DNA of 64,000 nucleotides from Hyphomicrobiales bacterium (GTDB lineage Bacteria > Pseudomonadota > Alphaproteobacteria > Rhizobiales > Rhizobiaceae): assembly GCA_900468625.1 (NCBI GenBank), contig UBUL01000018.1, positions 362,955 through 426,954 on the forward strand. The letters run 5' to 3'. Of the stretch, positions 26,592 to 36,045 are shown in pieces. Numbering within the stretch: the stretch's first letter is position 1; each line of letters opens with the position of its first letter. The translations under genes and the position numbers were made by a program. Under the pieces are notes generated by a model that did not search any database, was not told where the DNA came from, and worked only from the letters and a program-made list of their open reading frames with translations.

Positions 26592-26747
26592 ATGCTTGGT
26601 ACGGTATTGCTTGTCATACTGATTCTGCTGCTGATCGGCGCACTTCCCAGCTGGGGCTACAGCCGGGCATGGGGATATGGCCCGTCAGGCGGTCTCGGGC
26701 TTGTTTTCGTCATTGTCCTCATTCTGTTATTGATGGGGCGGATCTGA
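26592..26747 (+). CDS. DUF3309-type small membrane protein
   Basis: A 51-residue protein made almost entirely of two hydrophobic helices (residues 2-18 and 33-48) around a Gly/Tyr/Trp-rich turn with LPSWGYSR. This layout is that of the DUF3309 family of alphaproteobacterial stress-associated proteins. The function is not known. ATG 26592 is fixed by GGAGGA about eight bases upstream. Upstream in-frame codons back to 26520 lack any such site. It follows a general-stress-type promoter and precedes another small envelope protein by 49 bases, probably as one transcript. Confidence 0.8.
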   Translation: MLGTVLLVILILLLIGALPSWGYSRAWGYGPSGGLGLVFVIVLILLLMGRI

Positions 26748-26796
26748 TCCGCAGATTATTGTTCAAACCTCGTAACAACATCAGGGAGTTAACACC

Positions 26797-27051
26797 ATGA
26801 AGAAGATCATCGTCGCGATCGCCCTCGTCGGCGCACTGGCGTCGTGCACGGCAACGGAAAAAGGCACGGCGATCGGCGCCGGTACCGGCGCGCTGATCGG
26901 TGGCGTGGCCACCCATAGCTGGGGTGGCGCCGCTGTCGGCGCAGTCGCCGGCGGCGTCGTCGGCAACCTCATCGGACGTTCGGAAGATCGCCGCGGCTAC
27001 TGCATCTATCGCGACCGCTACGGTCACCGTTATGAGGCTCGCTGCCGCTAA
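26797..27051 (+). CDS. Glycine-zipper lipoprotein
   Basis: An 84-residue envelope protein. The signal peptide ends in the lipobox LASC at residues 14-17, so it is probably a lipoprotein. Residues 23-60 form a glycine-zipper two-helix segment with repeated GxxxG spacing (GAGTGALIGG and GAVAGGVVG). A short basic, cysteine-containing tail (RYGHRYEARCR) follows. Such proteins resemble SlyB/Rickettsia 17-kDa-type and OsmB-type membrane proteins, which affect envelope integrity. It is probably co-expressed with the preceding small protein. Confidence 0.82.
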   Translation: MKKIIVAIALVGALASCTATEKGTAIGAGTGALIGGVATHSWGGAAVGAVAGGVVGNLIGRSEDRRGYCIYRDRYGHRYEARCR

Positions 27052-27060
27052 GTCGGCATA

Positions 27061-27092
27061 GCCCGACCGCCTGCCCCGGCGGTCGGTCGGGC
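27061..27092 (+). terminator. Possible terminator after the glycine-zipper gene
   Basis: A 9-bp GC stem (GCCCGACCG with CGGTCGGGC) starts nine bases past the stop codon. It lacks a T-run, so it may only be a weak terminator or an mRNA-stabilising hairpin. Confidence 0.4.
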
Positions 27093-27197
27093 TTCGCTCC
27101 CGGAACGGATTCGGCAAGCGGCGATTCCTCAGGAAAATCTTCTTTCCGCACCATCAGCCGCGGGAAGGCAGCAGTGTTTTGAGAAAGGAACGGCACC

Positions 27198-27374
27198 ATG
27201 GCCGAAATCATCGCAAGCATTGCAGCACTCGCGCTCATCGGCACCACCTTTTATGCGCTGGTAAGCGCGGCAAGGGCGCGGGACAGGGAGAAACGGCGGG
27301 CCGCGCTGGAAGCCGCCGTTGTCCTTGAATTCAAGCCGCGGCATCGGCGGCAGGCAAATTCAGGCCGGGGATGA
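27198..27374 (+). CDS. Small hypothetical membrane-anchored protein
   Basis: A 58-residue frame begins with a hydrophobic N-terminal helix (about residues 3-22) and continues with a strongly basic region rich in Arg. AAAGGAA lies about eight bases before the ATG. It is separate from the neighbouring reverse-strand phaB gene, ending 58 bases before that gene's stop. No family is recognised. Codon use is GC-rich like its neighbours, which supports coding but does not prove it. Confidence 0.5.
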   Translation: MAEIIASIAALALIGTTFYALVSAARARDREKRRAALEAAVVLEFKPRHRRQANSGRG

Positions 27375-27432
27375 CTGCCGGGCTGGCCCGGCGATCCCGT
27401 CCGCTTCGCAGCTCGAAAGAAAGCGGAAGACT

Positions 27433-28158
27433 TTAAACGAAAAACTGGCCGCCATTGGCCGTTATCGTCGATCCCGTAATGAAGCCGGCATCGTCGCTGG
27501 CCAGGAAGACCGCGATGCGGGCGATTTCCTCGGGTTCGCCGAGGCGCCCAACAGGAATCTGCGGGATGATGCGCTCGTTCAGCACCTTTTCCGGCACCGC
27601 CAGCACCATTTCCGTACCGATATAGCCAGGGCAAATGGCATTGACGGTAATGTTCTTGGCGGCACCTTCCTGCGCGAGCGCCTTGGTGAAGCCGAGATCG
27701 CCGGCCTTGGCGGCGGAGTAGTTCGCCTGCCCCATCTGTCCCTTCTGACCATTGATCGAGGAAATGTTGATGATACGGCCGAAGCTGCGGTCGCGCATGC
27801 CCTGCCAGACCTGATGGGTCATGTTGAACAGTCCCGTGAGGTTCGTGTTGATAACCTCGTGCCATTGTTGCGGCGTCATCTTGTGGAACATGGCGTCGCG
27901 CGTAATGCCGGCATTGTTGACCAGGATTTCAACATGGCCGAGATCGTGCTCGATCTTGGCGATGCCGTTGCCGCACGCCCCGTAGTCGGTCACGTCCCAC
28001 TTGTGGACGGAGATACCGGTTACATCGTGGAAAGCCCGGGCTTTTTCGTCGTTGCCGGCATAGGTAGCCGCCACCTTGTAGCCCGCATTGTGCAGCGCCA
28101 TCGAAATCGCAGCCCCGATGCCGCGCGTACCCCCGGTTACCAATGCCACTCTGCTCAT
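27433..28158 (-). CDS. phaB: Acetoacetyl-CoA reductase
   Basis: This 241-residue short-chain dehydrogenase reduces acetoacetyl-CoA to (R)-3-hydroxybutyryl-CoA with NADPH, the second step of PHB synthesis. The cofactor loop TGGTRGIG is at residues 8-15, NNAG near 86, the catalytic serine in NISSINGQKGQMG near 136 and YSAAKAG near 150. ATG 28158 is chosen because it begins the conserved MSRVALVTGG and has GGGGAGTGG just upstream. The open frame reaching 28287 is not conserved in character. It lies downstream of phaA on the same strand. Confidence 0.93.
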   Translation of the reverse strand: MSRVALVTGGTRGIGAAISMALHNAGYKVAATYAGNDEKARAFHDVTGISVHKWDVTDYGACGNGIAKIEHDLGHVEILVNNAGITRDAMFHKMTPQQWHEVINTNLTGLFNMTHQVWQGMRDRSFGRIINISSINGQKGQMGQANYSAAKAGDLGFTKALAQEGAAKNITVNAICPGYIGTEMVLAVPEKVLNERIIPQIPVGRLGEPEEIARIAVFLASDDAGFITGSTITANGGQFFV

Positions 28159-28255
28159 GTGCCACTCCCCTTTTTTTGCTGCGAAGACGGGACGCCCGAA
28201 ACCGGGTCGCCCGCTCCACTTCCACCACTTCTTACGGAAAACTCCGCCTAAGACG

Positions 28256-28425
28256 CTTCGAGCACGATGCCGAAAGCGGATTCGCATTTTAGGTCGTTTC
28301 GACCTGAAATCATCCGGCTCTAGAGCGTTTCTGCTTTTCTTCGAATCGCGAAAACGCTCTACGCTCTTGTTTCTTTGCGCATTCCGGACGGAAAACCGCT
28401 GCGCACTTTTCCTGGAAATGCTCTA
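28256..28425. repeat. Mosaic intergenic repeat including RIME copy B
   Basis: The RIME part is 28321-28425, in inverted orientation relative to copy A, with both palindromes present. A neighbouring module at 28256-28320 contains the perfect hairpin AGGTCG-TTT-CGACCT. The complex fills the gap between phaA and phaB. Its outer TAGAGC end supplies the TAG stop codon of phaA (complement of 28423-28425). Confidence 0.8.
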
Positions 28426-29604
28426 GAGCGCCTCGAAGCACATCGCGACACCCATGCCGCCGCCGATGCACAACGTGGCAAGGCCCTTGCGGGCGCCGCG
28501 CCGCTTCATTTCGAACAGCAGCGTGTTGAGAATACGAGCGCCGGAGGCGCCGATGGGATGGCCGATGGCGATCGCACCGCCATTGACATTGACGATCGAC
28601 GTATCCCAGCCGAGATCCTTATTGACGGCGCAAGCCTGGGCGGCAAAAGCTTCATTGGCCTCGACGAGATCGAGATCGCCGGCCGACCAGCCGGCCTTTT
28701 CCAGCGCCTTGCGGGAGGCGGGGATGGGGCCTGTGCCCATGATCTGCGGATCGACGCCGGCCGTGGCCCAGGAGACAATGCGTGCAAGCGGCTGGATGCC
28801 GCGGCGCGAGGCTTCCGCCTCGGTCATCAGAACGGCGGCGGCGGCGCCGTCATTGAGGCCGGAGGCATTGCCTGCGGTCACCGTGCCTTCCTTGTCGAAG
28901 GCCGGCCTGAGCTTTACCATGCCCTCCAGCGTCGCGCCGTGACGGATATATTCGTCGGCATCGACCGTGACGTCGCCTTTGCGGGTCTGGATCGTGAAGG
29001 GAACGATCTCGTCCCTGAACCGGCCGGCCTTCTGCGCCGCTTCCGCCTTGTTCTGCGAGGAAACAGCGAACTGGTCCTGATCCTCGCGCGAAAGCTGCCA
29101 CTGGCGCGCGACATTTTCCGCCGTGATGCCCATGTGATAGCCGTAGAAGGCGTCCGTCAGGCCATCCTTGATCATGGTGTCTATCATCTTCATGTCGCCC
29201 ATCTTGGTGCCGGCACGAAGGTTGGCCGCATGCGGCGCCATCGACATCGATTCCTGGCCGCCGGCGACGATGATCTTTGCGTCACCTGTTGCGATCTGCT
29301 GCATACCGAGCGCCACGGCGCGCAGGCCGGAACCGCAAAGCTGGTTCACACCCCAGGCTGTCGCCTCCTGCGGGATGCCGGCCTTCATAGCGGCCTGGCG
29401 GGCCGGATTCTGCCCTTCGCCGGCCTGAAGCACCTGGCCGAGAATCACTTCATCGACTTCCTTGGCATCGACGCCGGCACGCTCCAGCGCAGCCTTGATG
29501 GCGGCCGCGCCAAGTTCATGCGCCGGAACGGTCGCGAAAGCGCCGTTGAAGGAACCGACCGCGGTGCGGGCCGCGCTGGCGACGACGATGGATGAACTGC
29601 TCAT
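28423..29604 (-). CDS. phaA: Acetyl-CoA acetyltransferase (beta-ketothiolase)
   Basis: The 393-residue enzyme condenses two acetyl-CoA into acetoacetyl-CoA for PHB synthesis. The nucleophilic cysteine lies in [11 protein letters not shown] near residue 88. The second active-site region [16 protein letters not shown] is near 340-355, and the C-terminal catalytic cysteine is in [10 protein letters not shown] near 378. ATG 29604 is preceded by GAGG and matches the family start. Its stop lies in a RIME repeat. It is divergent from the phaR regulator, 239 bases away. Confidence 0.95.
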   Translation of the reverse strand: MSSSSIVVASAARTAVGSFNGAFATVPAHELGAAAIKAALERAGVDAKEVDEVILGQVLQAGEGQNPARQAAMKAGIPQEATAWGVNQLCGSGLRAVALGMQQIATGDAKIIVAGGQESMSMAPHAANLRAGTKMGDMKMIDTMIKDGLTDAFYGYHMGITAENVARQWQLSREDQDQFAVSSQNKAEAAQKAGRFRDEIVPFTIQTRKGDVTVDADEYIRHGATLEGMVKLRPAFDKEGTVTAGNASGLNDGAAAAVLMTEAEASRRGIQPLARIVSWATAGVDPQIMGTGPIPASRKALEKAGWSAGDLDLVEANEAFAAQACAVNKDLGWDTSIVNVNGGAIAIGHPIGASGARILNTLLFEMKRRGARKGLATLCIGGGMGVAMCFEAL

Positions 29605-29843
29605 GGAAGCCTCCTCACAGGATGAACACGTATATGAGGCGAAACTGTCAAAGCTTTGCGTCCGAGTCAAACAGCAAGAATTTTCATCGCGCAGATTTCA
29701 CGAAGCTGTCACCGCCTTCAAAATCCAGCCGAAGGAAAGGTCTTGCCGCATCGCACAAACCGATTGTCACCAAGCTTCTTTTGCGTCTACACTCCGTGGT
29801 GGAGGAATATTCCATACAATCAGACGGGGCCAGGAGACTGATA

Positions 29844-30416
29844 ATGGCAAAGACTGAGGGCCAGATCGTAATCAAGAAATATGCCAATCGCCGCCTATAC
29901 AATACCGGCACCAGCACCTACGTAACGCTGGATGACCTGGCGGAGATGGTAAAGAAGGGCGAGGAATTCATCGTCCAGGACGCCAAGAGCGGTGAAGATA
30001 TTACGCATTCTGTCCTGACGCAGATCATTTTCGAACAGGAATCGAAGACCGGCAACACGCTGCTGCCGATTTCATTCCTCCGGCAGCTTATCGGCTATTA
30101 CGGCGATCAGATGCAGATGGTTGTGCCGAGCTTCCTTGAACATTCCATGCGCGCTTTCACGGAACAGCAGACCCAGATGCGCGAGCAGATCAATCGCGCT
30201 TTCGGCGAGACGCCGCTCGGCAAGAACCTGCAGTTGCCCATGCAAATGGTCGAGGAGCAGGTGCGCCGCAATACCGAAATGTTCCAGCAGGCCATGCAGA
30301 TGTTCTCGCCGTTCATGAAGCCGGCGGCCAAGGAAAGCCGCAAGGCCGAAGCCAAGGACATTGACGAGCTGAAGGAACAGCTCCGCGCCATGCAGAACAA
30401 GCTGGATAGTTTGTGA
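29844..30416 (+). CDS. phaR: PHB synthesis repressor (PhaR/AniA)
   Basis: A 190-residue DNA- and PHB-binding regulator. The PHB/PHA accumulation DNA-binding domain occupies the first 70 residues (IKKYANRRLYNTGTSTYVTLDDLAEMV), then the repressor domain with FLRQLIGYYGDQMQMVVPSFLE. A Met/Gln-rich helical segment and a short C-terminal coiled coil follow. PhaR represses phasin and other carbon-storage genes until it is titrated by PHB granules. In rhizobia the protein (AniA) also affects exopolysaccharide. It is divergent from phaA, so the 29605-29843 gap may hold its target site. Confidence 0.93.
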   Translation: MAKTEGQIVIKKYANRRLYNTGTSTYVTLDDLAEMVKKGEEFIVQDAKSGEDITHSVLTQIIFEQESKTGNTLLPISFLRQLIGYYGDQMQMVVPSFLEHSMRAFTEQQTQMREQINRAFGETPLGKNLQLPMQMVEEQVRRNTEMFQQAMQMFSPFMKPAAKESRKAEAKDIDELKEQLRAMQNKLDSL

Positions 30417-30462
30417 GATAAGACGGCCCTGAAAAGCTGCTTGTGCGTTCATGGAGAGTTTT

Positions 30463-30650
30463 CACCCCCTCTGCCGCTTTCGCGGCATCTCCCCCACAAT
30501 GGGGGAGATTGGCAGCTAGCGGCGCACTCTTGCCTCACTCGTCAACCCATCTGCTGAAGCGTGCTTGTAAGTTCACTTTAGGGCGGGCGACACACTTCCA
30601 ATAATCTCCCCCGTGTGGGGGAGATGTCACGAAGTGACAGAGAGGGGTGT
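30463..30650. repeat. MITE-like element with 48-bp inverted ends
   Basis: The left end (30463-30510) and the reverse complement of the right end (30603-30650) share CCCCTCT, a small inner hairpin, then CATCTCCCCCAC and GGGGGAGATT. The inner hairpins differ in sequence but keep pairing (CCGC/GCGG against TCAC/GTGA). The roughly 190-bp unit has no gene and fills most of the gap between phaR and rpmF. Confidence 0.7.
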
Positions 30651-30767
30651 CAAACTTTCGGCATGCCAATAGGCCAGCTTTTGACCCACCCAGCACAGTC
30701 CGATGAAAACAGAAAAAGGCCGGCGAACCGCCAAGCCTCTTATTCATGCCATCAAGGCAGCGCTGGA

Positions 30768-30953
30768 TTATGCGCTTTCCTTCGGCGTCAGAACCTGACG
30801 GCCGCGGTACATGCCGGTCTTCAGGTCGATGTGGTGCGGACGGCGCAGTTCGCCGGAGTTCTTGTCTTCGACGTAGGTCGGAGCCTTCAGGGCGTCGGCA
30901 GAGCGGCGCATACCGCGCTTGGACGGGCTTGTTTTTCTCTTCGGTACAGCCAT
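30768..30953 (-). CDS. rpmF: 50S ribosomal protein L32
   Basis: This is a 61-residue ribosomal protein starting with the hallmark [17 protein letters not shown]. The C-terminal half follows the alphaproteobacterial type ([19 protein letters not shown]), which lacks the zinc-binding cysteines of many other L32 proteins. The open frame extends upstream to 31049, but the conserved start is at 30953. It is transcribed on its own here, towards the MITE-like element. Confidence 0.97.
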
Positions 30954-31125
30954 TCTCTTTACTCCATGTACGGACGAAACATATCCGCGGCCAGCAAGGC
31001 GGCCGAAACAGACATGCATCAATTTCGGAAATTGGGCGGGCTTATACATGGCTTGCCGGGCTTTGACCAGTCCCTAATAGCATTTTTTGCCCGCCGCGCG
31101 CGATTCCCGAATATTCGAGACCGAA

Positions 31126-31773
31126 TCAGTCCTCATCCTCCGGCACGGTCCATGTTTCCTGCAATGCGGCTTGTTCCCATTTTTGCCAGGCAGGCAGCGC
31201 CTTCATGACCGCCACATAGTCCCGCGTGTCCGCCGCAACCGGTATGTCATACCGCTCCAGGCGGCTGATGACGGGAGCGAACATCGCATCCACTCCGGAA
31301 AACGCCCCGAACAGGAAAGGGCCGCCTGAAAAGGCTCGCGCCTCGCGCCAGATGGTCTCGATGCGCGCCACATCCTCCATCACCCCGTCGGGCAGGTCGC
31401 GGCGGGCGATCGGACGGCGCATGTTCATCGGGCAGGCATTGCGCAGAGCGCTGAAACCGGAAAGCATCTCCATGCTGTAGGACCGCGCCAGTGACCGCGC
31501 CTGGCGATCCCGTGGAAGAAGGCCGGCGTCGGGGAAAAGTTCGGCCGCATACTCGATGATGGCAAGCGATTCCCATACCTTGAAGCCGTTATGGATGAGC
31601 ATCGGCACCTTGCCCGTCGGCGAAACCTCGCGGATGCGCGGATTGCCCGCCGGGAAATCGAAGGGAATCAGCACCTCCTCGAAAGGAACGCCGCACCCCT
31701 CCAACGCGATCCACGGCCGCAACGACCAGGAGGAATAGTTCTTGTTGCCGATATAGAGGATCAGCTTGTCCAT
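31126..31773 (-). CDS. Glutathione S-transferase family protein
   Basis: The 215-residue protein starts with a thioredoxin-like N-terminal domain (LILYIGNKNYSSWSLRPWIAL, residues 4-24). The glutathione-contact region GKVPMLIHNG and WESLAIIEYAAE follow near 55-72, and an all-helical C-terminal domain completes it. Ser-Ser-Trp near residue 14 is in the usual catalytic position. ATG 31773 is chosen over one eight codons upstream because AAGGAAG lies about nine bases before it. The substrate is unknown, and detoxification or stress roles are typical. Confidence 0.85.
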   Translation of the reverse strand: MDKLILYIGNKNYSSWSLRPWIALEGCGVPFEEVLIPFDFPAGNPRIREVSPTGKVPMLIHNGFKVWESLAIIEYAAELFPDAGLLPRDRQARSLARSYSMEMLSGFSALRNACPMNMRRPIARRDLPDGVMEDVARIETIWREARAFSGGPFLFGAFSGVDAMFAPVISRLERYDIPVAADTRDYVAVMKALPAWQKWEQAALQETWTVPEDED

Positions 31774-31901
31774 GATCTTTTGCTTCCTTTTCAGCACCGG
31801 AACCCGAAGGGAAAGAGTTTTTCGACTGGTTCACGCCCGCCCTTACGTCATGGCCAAGAATGCCAGATGACGACAAGCCGATCGAACGACAAGTTCTGAT
31901 C

Positions 31902-32663
31902 TCAATCATAAAGGCATTTGATGTATGGGTCGGCATTCCGCGCGCGACGCTGGATCAGCGAGGCGAGCTGGCCGAGCCCTCGCCCGGGCCTGCTTGCCAC
32001 CCGATCGATCGGATTGGGAAGCGAGACGGCGAGAAGCGCCGCCTGACGTGCGGTAAGCCTGGAAGCCGGCACTTTGAAATGATAGCGCGCCGCCGCCTCG
32101 ATGCCGTAAATGCCAGGCCCCCATTCGGCGACATTCAGATAGAGTTCCATCATCCGGCGCTTCGACCAGACGGTGGAGGCGGTAACCGCAAGCGGCAGTT
32201 CCAATGCCTTGCGCACGAAGGAGCGGCCGTTCCATAAAAACAGGTTCTTCACCGTCTGCATCGGGATCGTGCTGCCGCCGCGCGTGGATTTACCGCGCAT
32301 CGTCTCCTGGACGAGGGTCCGCATCTCGCCCCAATCGACGCCGCCGTGGTAGCAGAACTGCCCATCCTCGGAGACCATGACGGATTTCACCAGCACCGGC
32401 GCGATCTTATCCAGCGGAACCCAGCGGCGGTCGTATCCCTGAAAGGTGGCGGCATCGCCTATCATCAGGGTGGAAACGGGATGGATGAACGGCAAGAGAT
32501 AGACGACGATGAGGAGATAGGGCAGCAACAGCACGCCGATCAGCACGAAGACGATGCGCTGCCAAAGCGGCCTTGCCCCGAAGCGCGCAAACAGGGAGGA
32601 CCGTTGCGGCACTTCGGCTTCCTCCTCCTGATCAGTCGATATGTCCAAGTGCCTGACGTCCAC
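31902..32663 (-). CDS. mtgA: Monofunctional peptidoglycan transglycosylase
   Basis: The protein polymerises lipid II into glycan strands at the inner membrane. One membrane helix ([24 protein letters not shown]) is followed by the GT51 domain. The catalytic motif [13 protein letters not shown] is seen, then [17 protein letters not shown] and [25 protein letters not shown] 32663 (253 residues) is preferred because GGAG lies six bases upstream. The frame is open to 32774 with ATG codons that lack such a site. It overlaps nothing and faces the prenyl synthase gene, which starts 165 bases away on the other strand. Confidence 0.9.
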   Translation of the reverse strand: MDVRHLDISTDQEEEAEVPQRSSLFARFGARPLWQRIVFVLIGVLLLPYLLIVVYLLPFIHPVSTLMIGDAATFQGYDRRWVPLDKIAPVLVKSVMVSEDGQFCYHGGVDWGEMRTLVQETMRGKSTRGGSTIPMQTVKNLFLWNGRSFVRKALELPLAVTASTVWSKRRMMELYLNVAEWGPGIYGIEAAARYHFKVPASRLTARQAALLAVSLPNPIDRVASRPGRGLGQLASLIQRRARNADPYIKCLYD

Positions 32664-32828
32664 GATCGCTCCATCCCGGTACAACCCCTTAATGCATCCG
32701 GGAAACGCTCTGATGCTGCACCCCGTCATACCGTCTACACAAAGCGATGACCAGAGTGCGGCGTGATTCCCCACCGGCCGTTGACAATTCCCGTTGCCAG
32801 CAACGGCCTCTCATGCCAAACAGCGGCC

Positions 32829-33743
32829 ATGGACAGCACCCATTCCTCATTCGAACAGCGTCTCAAGGACAACGCCGGCAAGACCGAAGCCATGCTGAGC
32901 AGGCTTTTGGCCGACGCCAGCTTCAGCGACGAGATCGTCCGCCCTGTCCGGCTTTTGAGCGCGATGCGTCACGGGGTCCTGAACGGCGGCAAGCGGCTGC
33001 GGCCCTTTCTCGTCATGGAATCGGCTGCTCTTCTCGGCGGCAATGCCGAGGCGGCGCTTAGGGTCGGCGCGGCGCTCGAATGCGTGCACTGCTATTCCCT
33101 CGTCCATGACGACCTGCCTGCCATGGACGACGACGATCTGCGCCGCGGCCAGCCGACGGTGCACATCGCCTTCGATTACGCCACGGCGATCCTGGCGGGC
33201 GACAGCCTGCTGACCTATGCCTTCGACATTATCGCCGCTCCGGAAACGGAGCTGCCGGCGGATCGGAAGATCGCGCTCGTGCTGGCGCTGTCGCGCGCCG
33301 CCGGCATCGGCGGCATGGCCGGCGGCCAGGCCCTCGATCTCGCGGCGGAAAAAGAGGCGCCGGACGAAAAGGGCATCACCACGCTGCAAGCTATGAAGAC
33401 GGGCGCGCTGATCCGCTTCGCCTGCGAGGCCGGCGCCATCATCGCTGGCGCCTCGGCCGAAGACCGCAGGCGCCTCAGGACCTTCGGCGAAAAGATCGGC
33501 CTTGCCTTCCAGCTCGCCGACGACCTGCTCGACCTCACCGCCGATGCCGCCACCATGGGCAAGGCAACCGGCAAGGATGCCGCCCGGGGCAAGGGCACAT
33601 TGGTCGCGCTGCATGGCCAGGAATGGGCCGAAGCGACGCTCGCGAAGCTGGTGAGCGAAGCGGCCCATCTGCTGTCCGGCTATGGCGGCAAGGCTGACGT
33701 CCTGACGGAAACCGCCCGCTTCGTCGCGAACCGCAAGAGCTGA
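32829..33743 (+). CDS. ispA: Polyprenyl (farnesyl/geranylgeranyl) diphosphate synthase
   Basis: The 304-residue enzyme elongates prenyl diphosphates with isopentenyl diphosphate. The first Asp-rich motif is DDLPAMDDDD near residue 98, the second is DDLLD near 236, and GGKRLRPFL near 54 binds the pyrophosphate. The spacing in the first motif (two extra residues between the Asp pairs) is that of bacterial farnesyl diphosphate synthases. ATG 32829 fits the family start, though the frame is open to 32763. ispG, for an earlier step of the same pathway, lies 0.9 kb downstream. Confidence 0.9.
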   Translation: MDSTHSSFEQRLKDNAGKTEAMLSRLLADASFSDEIVRPVRLLSAMRHGVLNGGKRLRPFLVMESAALLGGNAEAALRVGAALECVHCYSLVHDDLPAMDDDDLRRGQPTVHIAFDYATAILAGDSLLTYAFDIIAAPETELPADRKIALVLALSRAAGIGGMAGGQALDLAAEKEAPDEKGITTLQAMKTGALIRFACEAGAIIAGASAEDRRRLRTFGEKIGLAFQLADDLLDLTADAATMGKATGKDAARGKGTLVALHGQEWAEATLAKLVSEAAHLLSGYGGKADVLTETARFVANRKS

Positions 33744-33993
33744 TTCCGAGGACTTCCATACGGTATTGCTTGATGGCAGGCGACTGACCTTCAAGCGGGG
33801 ATAGCGATAGGCATCTGCCATCGCTCGGACGGGTGCCTGCCTCTACCACCCATTCAGCTATGGAATGTCACCATCACAAGAATCCATTGCTGCGTCGGGT
33901 GATTTCCGCTGTATTTTATGACACATTCCCGTCCCGAACTGGCCTTTGGACGCGGAACTCTCCACGCTGGCCAATGCCCCAGGAATAGCCTCC

Positions 33994-34635
33994 ATGCGCG
34001 AAACGCTTGCCTACCTGCCGCACATCCTGCCGGCCTATATCGCTTACATCGTTGCCGTCATCAGTCCCGGCCCCGCCATCATGGCCATCATCGGCACCTC
34101 GATGACTCATGGCCGCAAGGCCGGCATGACCATCTCGCTCGGCATCTTCGGCGGCTCGCTGACCTGGGCGACAGCTGCCGCAGCAGGCCTTGCCACGCTT
34201 TTGCAGACCTATGCAATGGCGCTGGAGCTCCTGAAGATTTTCGGCGGCATCTATCTGCTCTATCTCGCCTACAAGGCGTTTCGCGCGGTGCGCTCGAACG
34301 GAGACCTGAAGGCCGACGCCGAAGGCTCGAAAACGCCGAGTTTCAAATCGCTGATCCTGCGCGGCTACGGCATTCACGTCACCAACCCGAAGGCGATTTT
34401 CGCCTGGCTGGCCATCATTGCACTCGGTATGCCGCAGGGAGCGCCCGGCTCCGTGGCGGTGCTGATCATTGCCGTTTGCGGCGTCACCGGCTTCCTGGTG
34501 TTCATGGGCTACGCCGTATTGTTTTCGACGCCGCATGCATTGAAAATTTACAGCAATGCGCGCCGCTGGATCGAGGGCGTCATGGCCGGCTTCTATTGTT
34601 TCGCCGGCATCAAGCTGCTGACGAGCAACATCTAG
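33994..34635 (+). CDS. LysE/RhtB-family exporter
   Basis: A 213-residue membrane protein with about six hydrophobic helices. The family signature ISPGPAIMAIIGTSMTHGRKAG is near residues 23-45, then GGIYLLYLAYKAFR near 82 and the ITNPKAIFAWLA-like segment VTNPKAIFAWLA near 129. ATG 33994 is preferred, since AGGAA lies about ten bases upstream. A TTG at 33946 would add 16 poorly conserved residues. Members export amino acids such as homoserine, threonine or lysine, and the substrate here is unknown. Confidence 0.88.
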   Translation: MRETLAYLPHILPAYIAYIVAVISPGPAIMAIIGTSMTHGRKAGMTISLGIFGGSLTWATAAAAGLATLLQTYAMALELLKIFGGIYLLYLAYKAFRAVRSNGDLKADAEGSKTPSFKSLILRGYGIHVTNPKAIFAWLAIIALGMPQGAPGSVAVLIIAVCGVTGFLVFMGYAVLFSTPHALKIYSNARRWIEGVMAGFYCFAGIKLLTSNI

Positions 34636-34653
34636 ACCAATGTAAGCGGCGGA

Positions 34654-35907
34654 TCACTCCGCCGCGACAGTCTTCCGGCCGAACCGCTTTTCGATATAGT
34701 CGGTCACCAGCGCCTCGAAATCCGAAGCGATATTCGGACCGCGCAAAGTCATGGCCTTCTGGCCGTCGATGAAGACGGGGGCGGCCGGGGTTTCGCCCGT
34801 GCCGGGCAGAGAAATGCCGATATCGGCATGTTTGCTTTCGCCCGGACCGTTGACGATGCAGCCCATGACGGCGACGTTCAGAGCTTCGACGCCCGGATAC
34901 TTCTCGCGCCAGACCGGCATGTTCTTACGGATGTCGTTCTGGATGTTCTGCGCCAGTTCCTGGAAGACCGTCGAGGTCGTGCGGCCGCAGCCGGGACATG
35001 CCGCGACGACCGGGATGAACTGGCGAAAGCCCATGACCTGCAGCAGCTCCTGCGCCACCTGCACTTCGCGGGTACGATCACCATTCGGCTCTGGCGTCAG
35101 GGAAACGCGGATCGTATCGCCGATGCCGTGCTGCAGCACATAGCCCATGGCGGCCGACGAGGCGACGATGCCCTTCGAGCCCATGCCGGCTTCGGTGAGG
35201 CCCAAATGCAGCGCATGGTCGGAACGCTCTGCCAGCATGGAGTAGACAGCGATCAGGTCCTGCACCTGGCTGACCTTGGCCGAAAGGATGATGCGGTTGC
35301 GCGGCAGGCCGATTTCCTCGGCGAGATCGGCGGAGATCAACGCAGACTGCACGATCGTCTCGCGCGTCACCTGCCGAGCCGAGAGCGGCGAGCCTTCGGC
35401 GGCGTTCTTGTCCATCAGCGCCGTCAAGAGATCCTGATCGAGCGAGCCCCAGTTGACGCCGATGCGCACCGGCTTGTTGTAGCGGATCGCCATCTCGATA
35501 ATCTCGGCGAACTGCTTGTCCTTCTTGTCCTTGAAGCCGACATTGCCGGGATTGATGCGGTATTTCGCCAGCGCCTCGGCGCAGGCGGGATGATCGGCGA
35601 GCAGCTTATGGCCGATATAGTGGAAATCGCCGATCAGCGGCACGTCCATGCCGAGACGCAGCAGCCGCTCGCGGATCTTCGGCACAGCGGCAGCGCTTTC
35701 ATCGCGGTCGACGGTGATGCGCACGAGCTCGGAGCCGGCCTTGTAGAGGGCAGCGACCTGGGCGACGGTCGTATCGACATCGGCCGTGTCGGTATTGGTC
35801 ATGGACTGCACGACGACGGGGGCACCGCCGCCGACGATCACGCCGCCGACATCGACGGCAACGGAGGAACGGCGCGGTTTCGGATCGAAATCGGTGGCGG
35901 ACGACAT
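34654..35907 (-). CDS. ispG: 4-hydroxy-3-methylbut-2-enyl diphosphate synthase
   Basis: The 417-residue [4Fe-4S] enzyme of the MEP isoprenoid pathway converts MEcPP to HMBPP. The TIM-barrel half starts with [15 protein letters not shown]. The cluster-binding C-terminal half has CPGCGRT, with the first two cysteines, and [10 protein letters not shown] with the third. ATG 35907 is preferred over the frame start at 35955, because GAAAGGC-type spacing and the family start agree. It is convergent with the LysE gene, with only 18 bases between the stops. Confidence 0.96.
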   Translation of the reverse strand: MSSATDFDPKPRRSSVAVDVGGVIVGGGAPVVVQSMTNTDTADVDTTVAQVAALYKAGSELVRITVDRDESAAAVPKIRERLLRLGMDVPLIGDFHYIGHKLLADHPACAEALAKYRINPGNVGFKDKKDKQFAEIIEMAIRYNKPVRIGVNWGSLDQDLLTALMDKNAAEGSPLSARQVTRETIVQSALISADLAEEIGLPRNRIILSAKVSQVQDLIAVYSMLAERSDHALHLGLTEAGMGSKGIVASSAAMGYVLQHGIGDTIRVSLTPEPNGDRTREVQVAQELLQVMGFRQFIPVVAACPGCGRTTSTVFQELAQNIQNDIRKNMPVWREKYPGVEALNVAVMGCIVNGPGESKHADIGISLPGTGETPAAPVFIDGQKAMTLRGPNIASDFEALVTDYIEKRFGRKTVAAE

Positions 35908-36045
35908 GGAAAGCTCTCGCAGGCCTCGAAAATGGGTGCCTTTCAGGTGGATCACGAAACGATTGTTGTCAACCGCTGTGGCAATCTCTTTTGATCGGCT
36001 CTTTTGATCGGACGGCCTACCCGCTACCGGGCAAAAGCGACGAAA

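Noticed and set aside
34828..35994. A 388-codon plus-strand frame
   Set aside because: Antisense to ispG, whose cluster-binding cysteines and length are normal.
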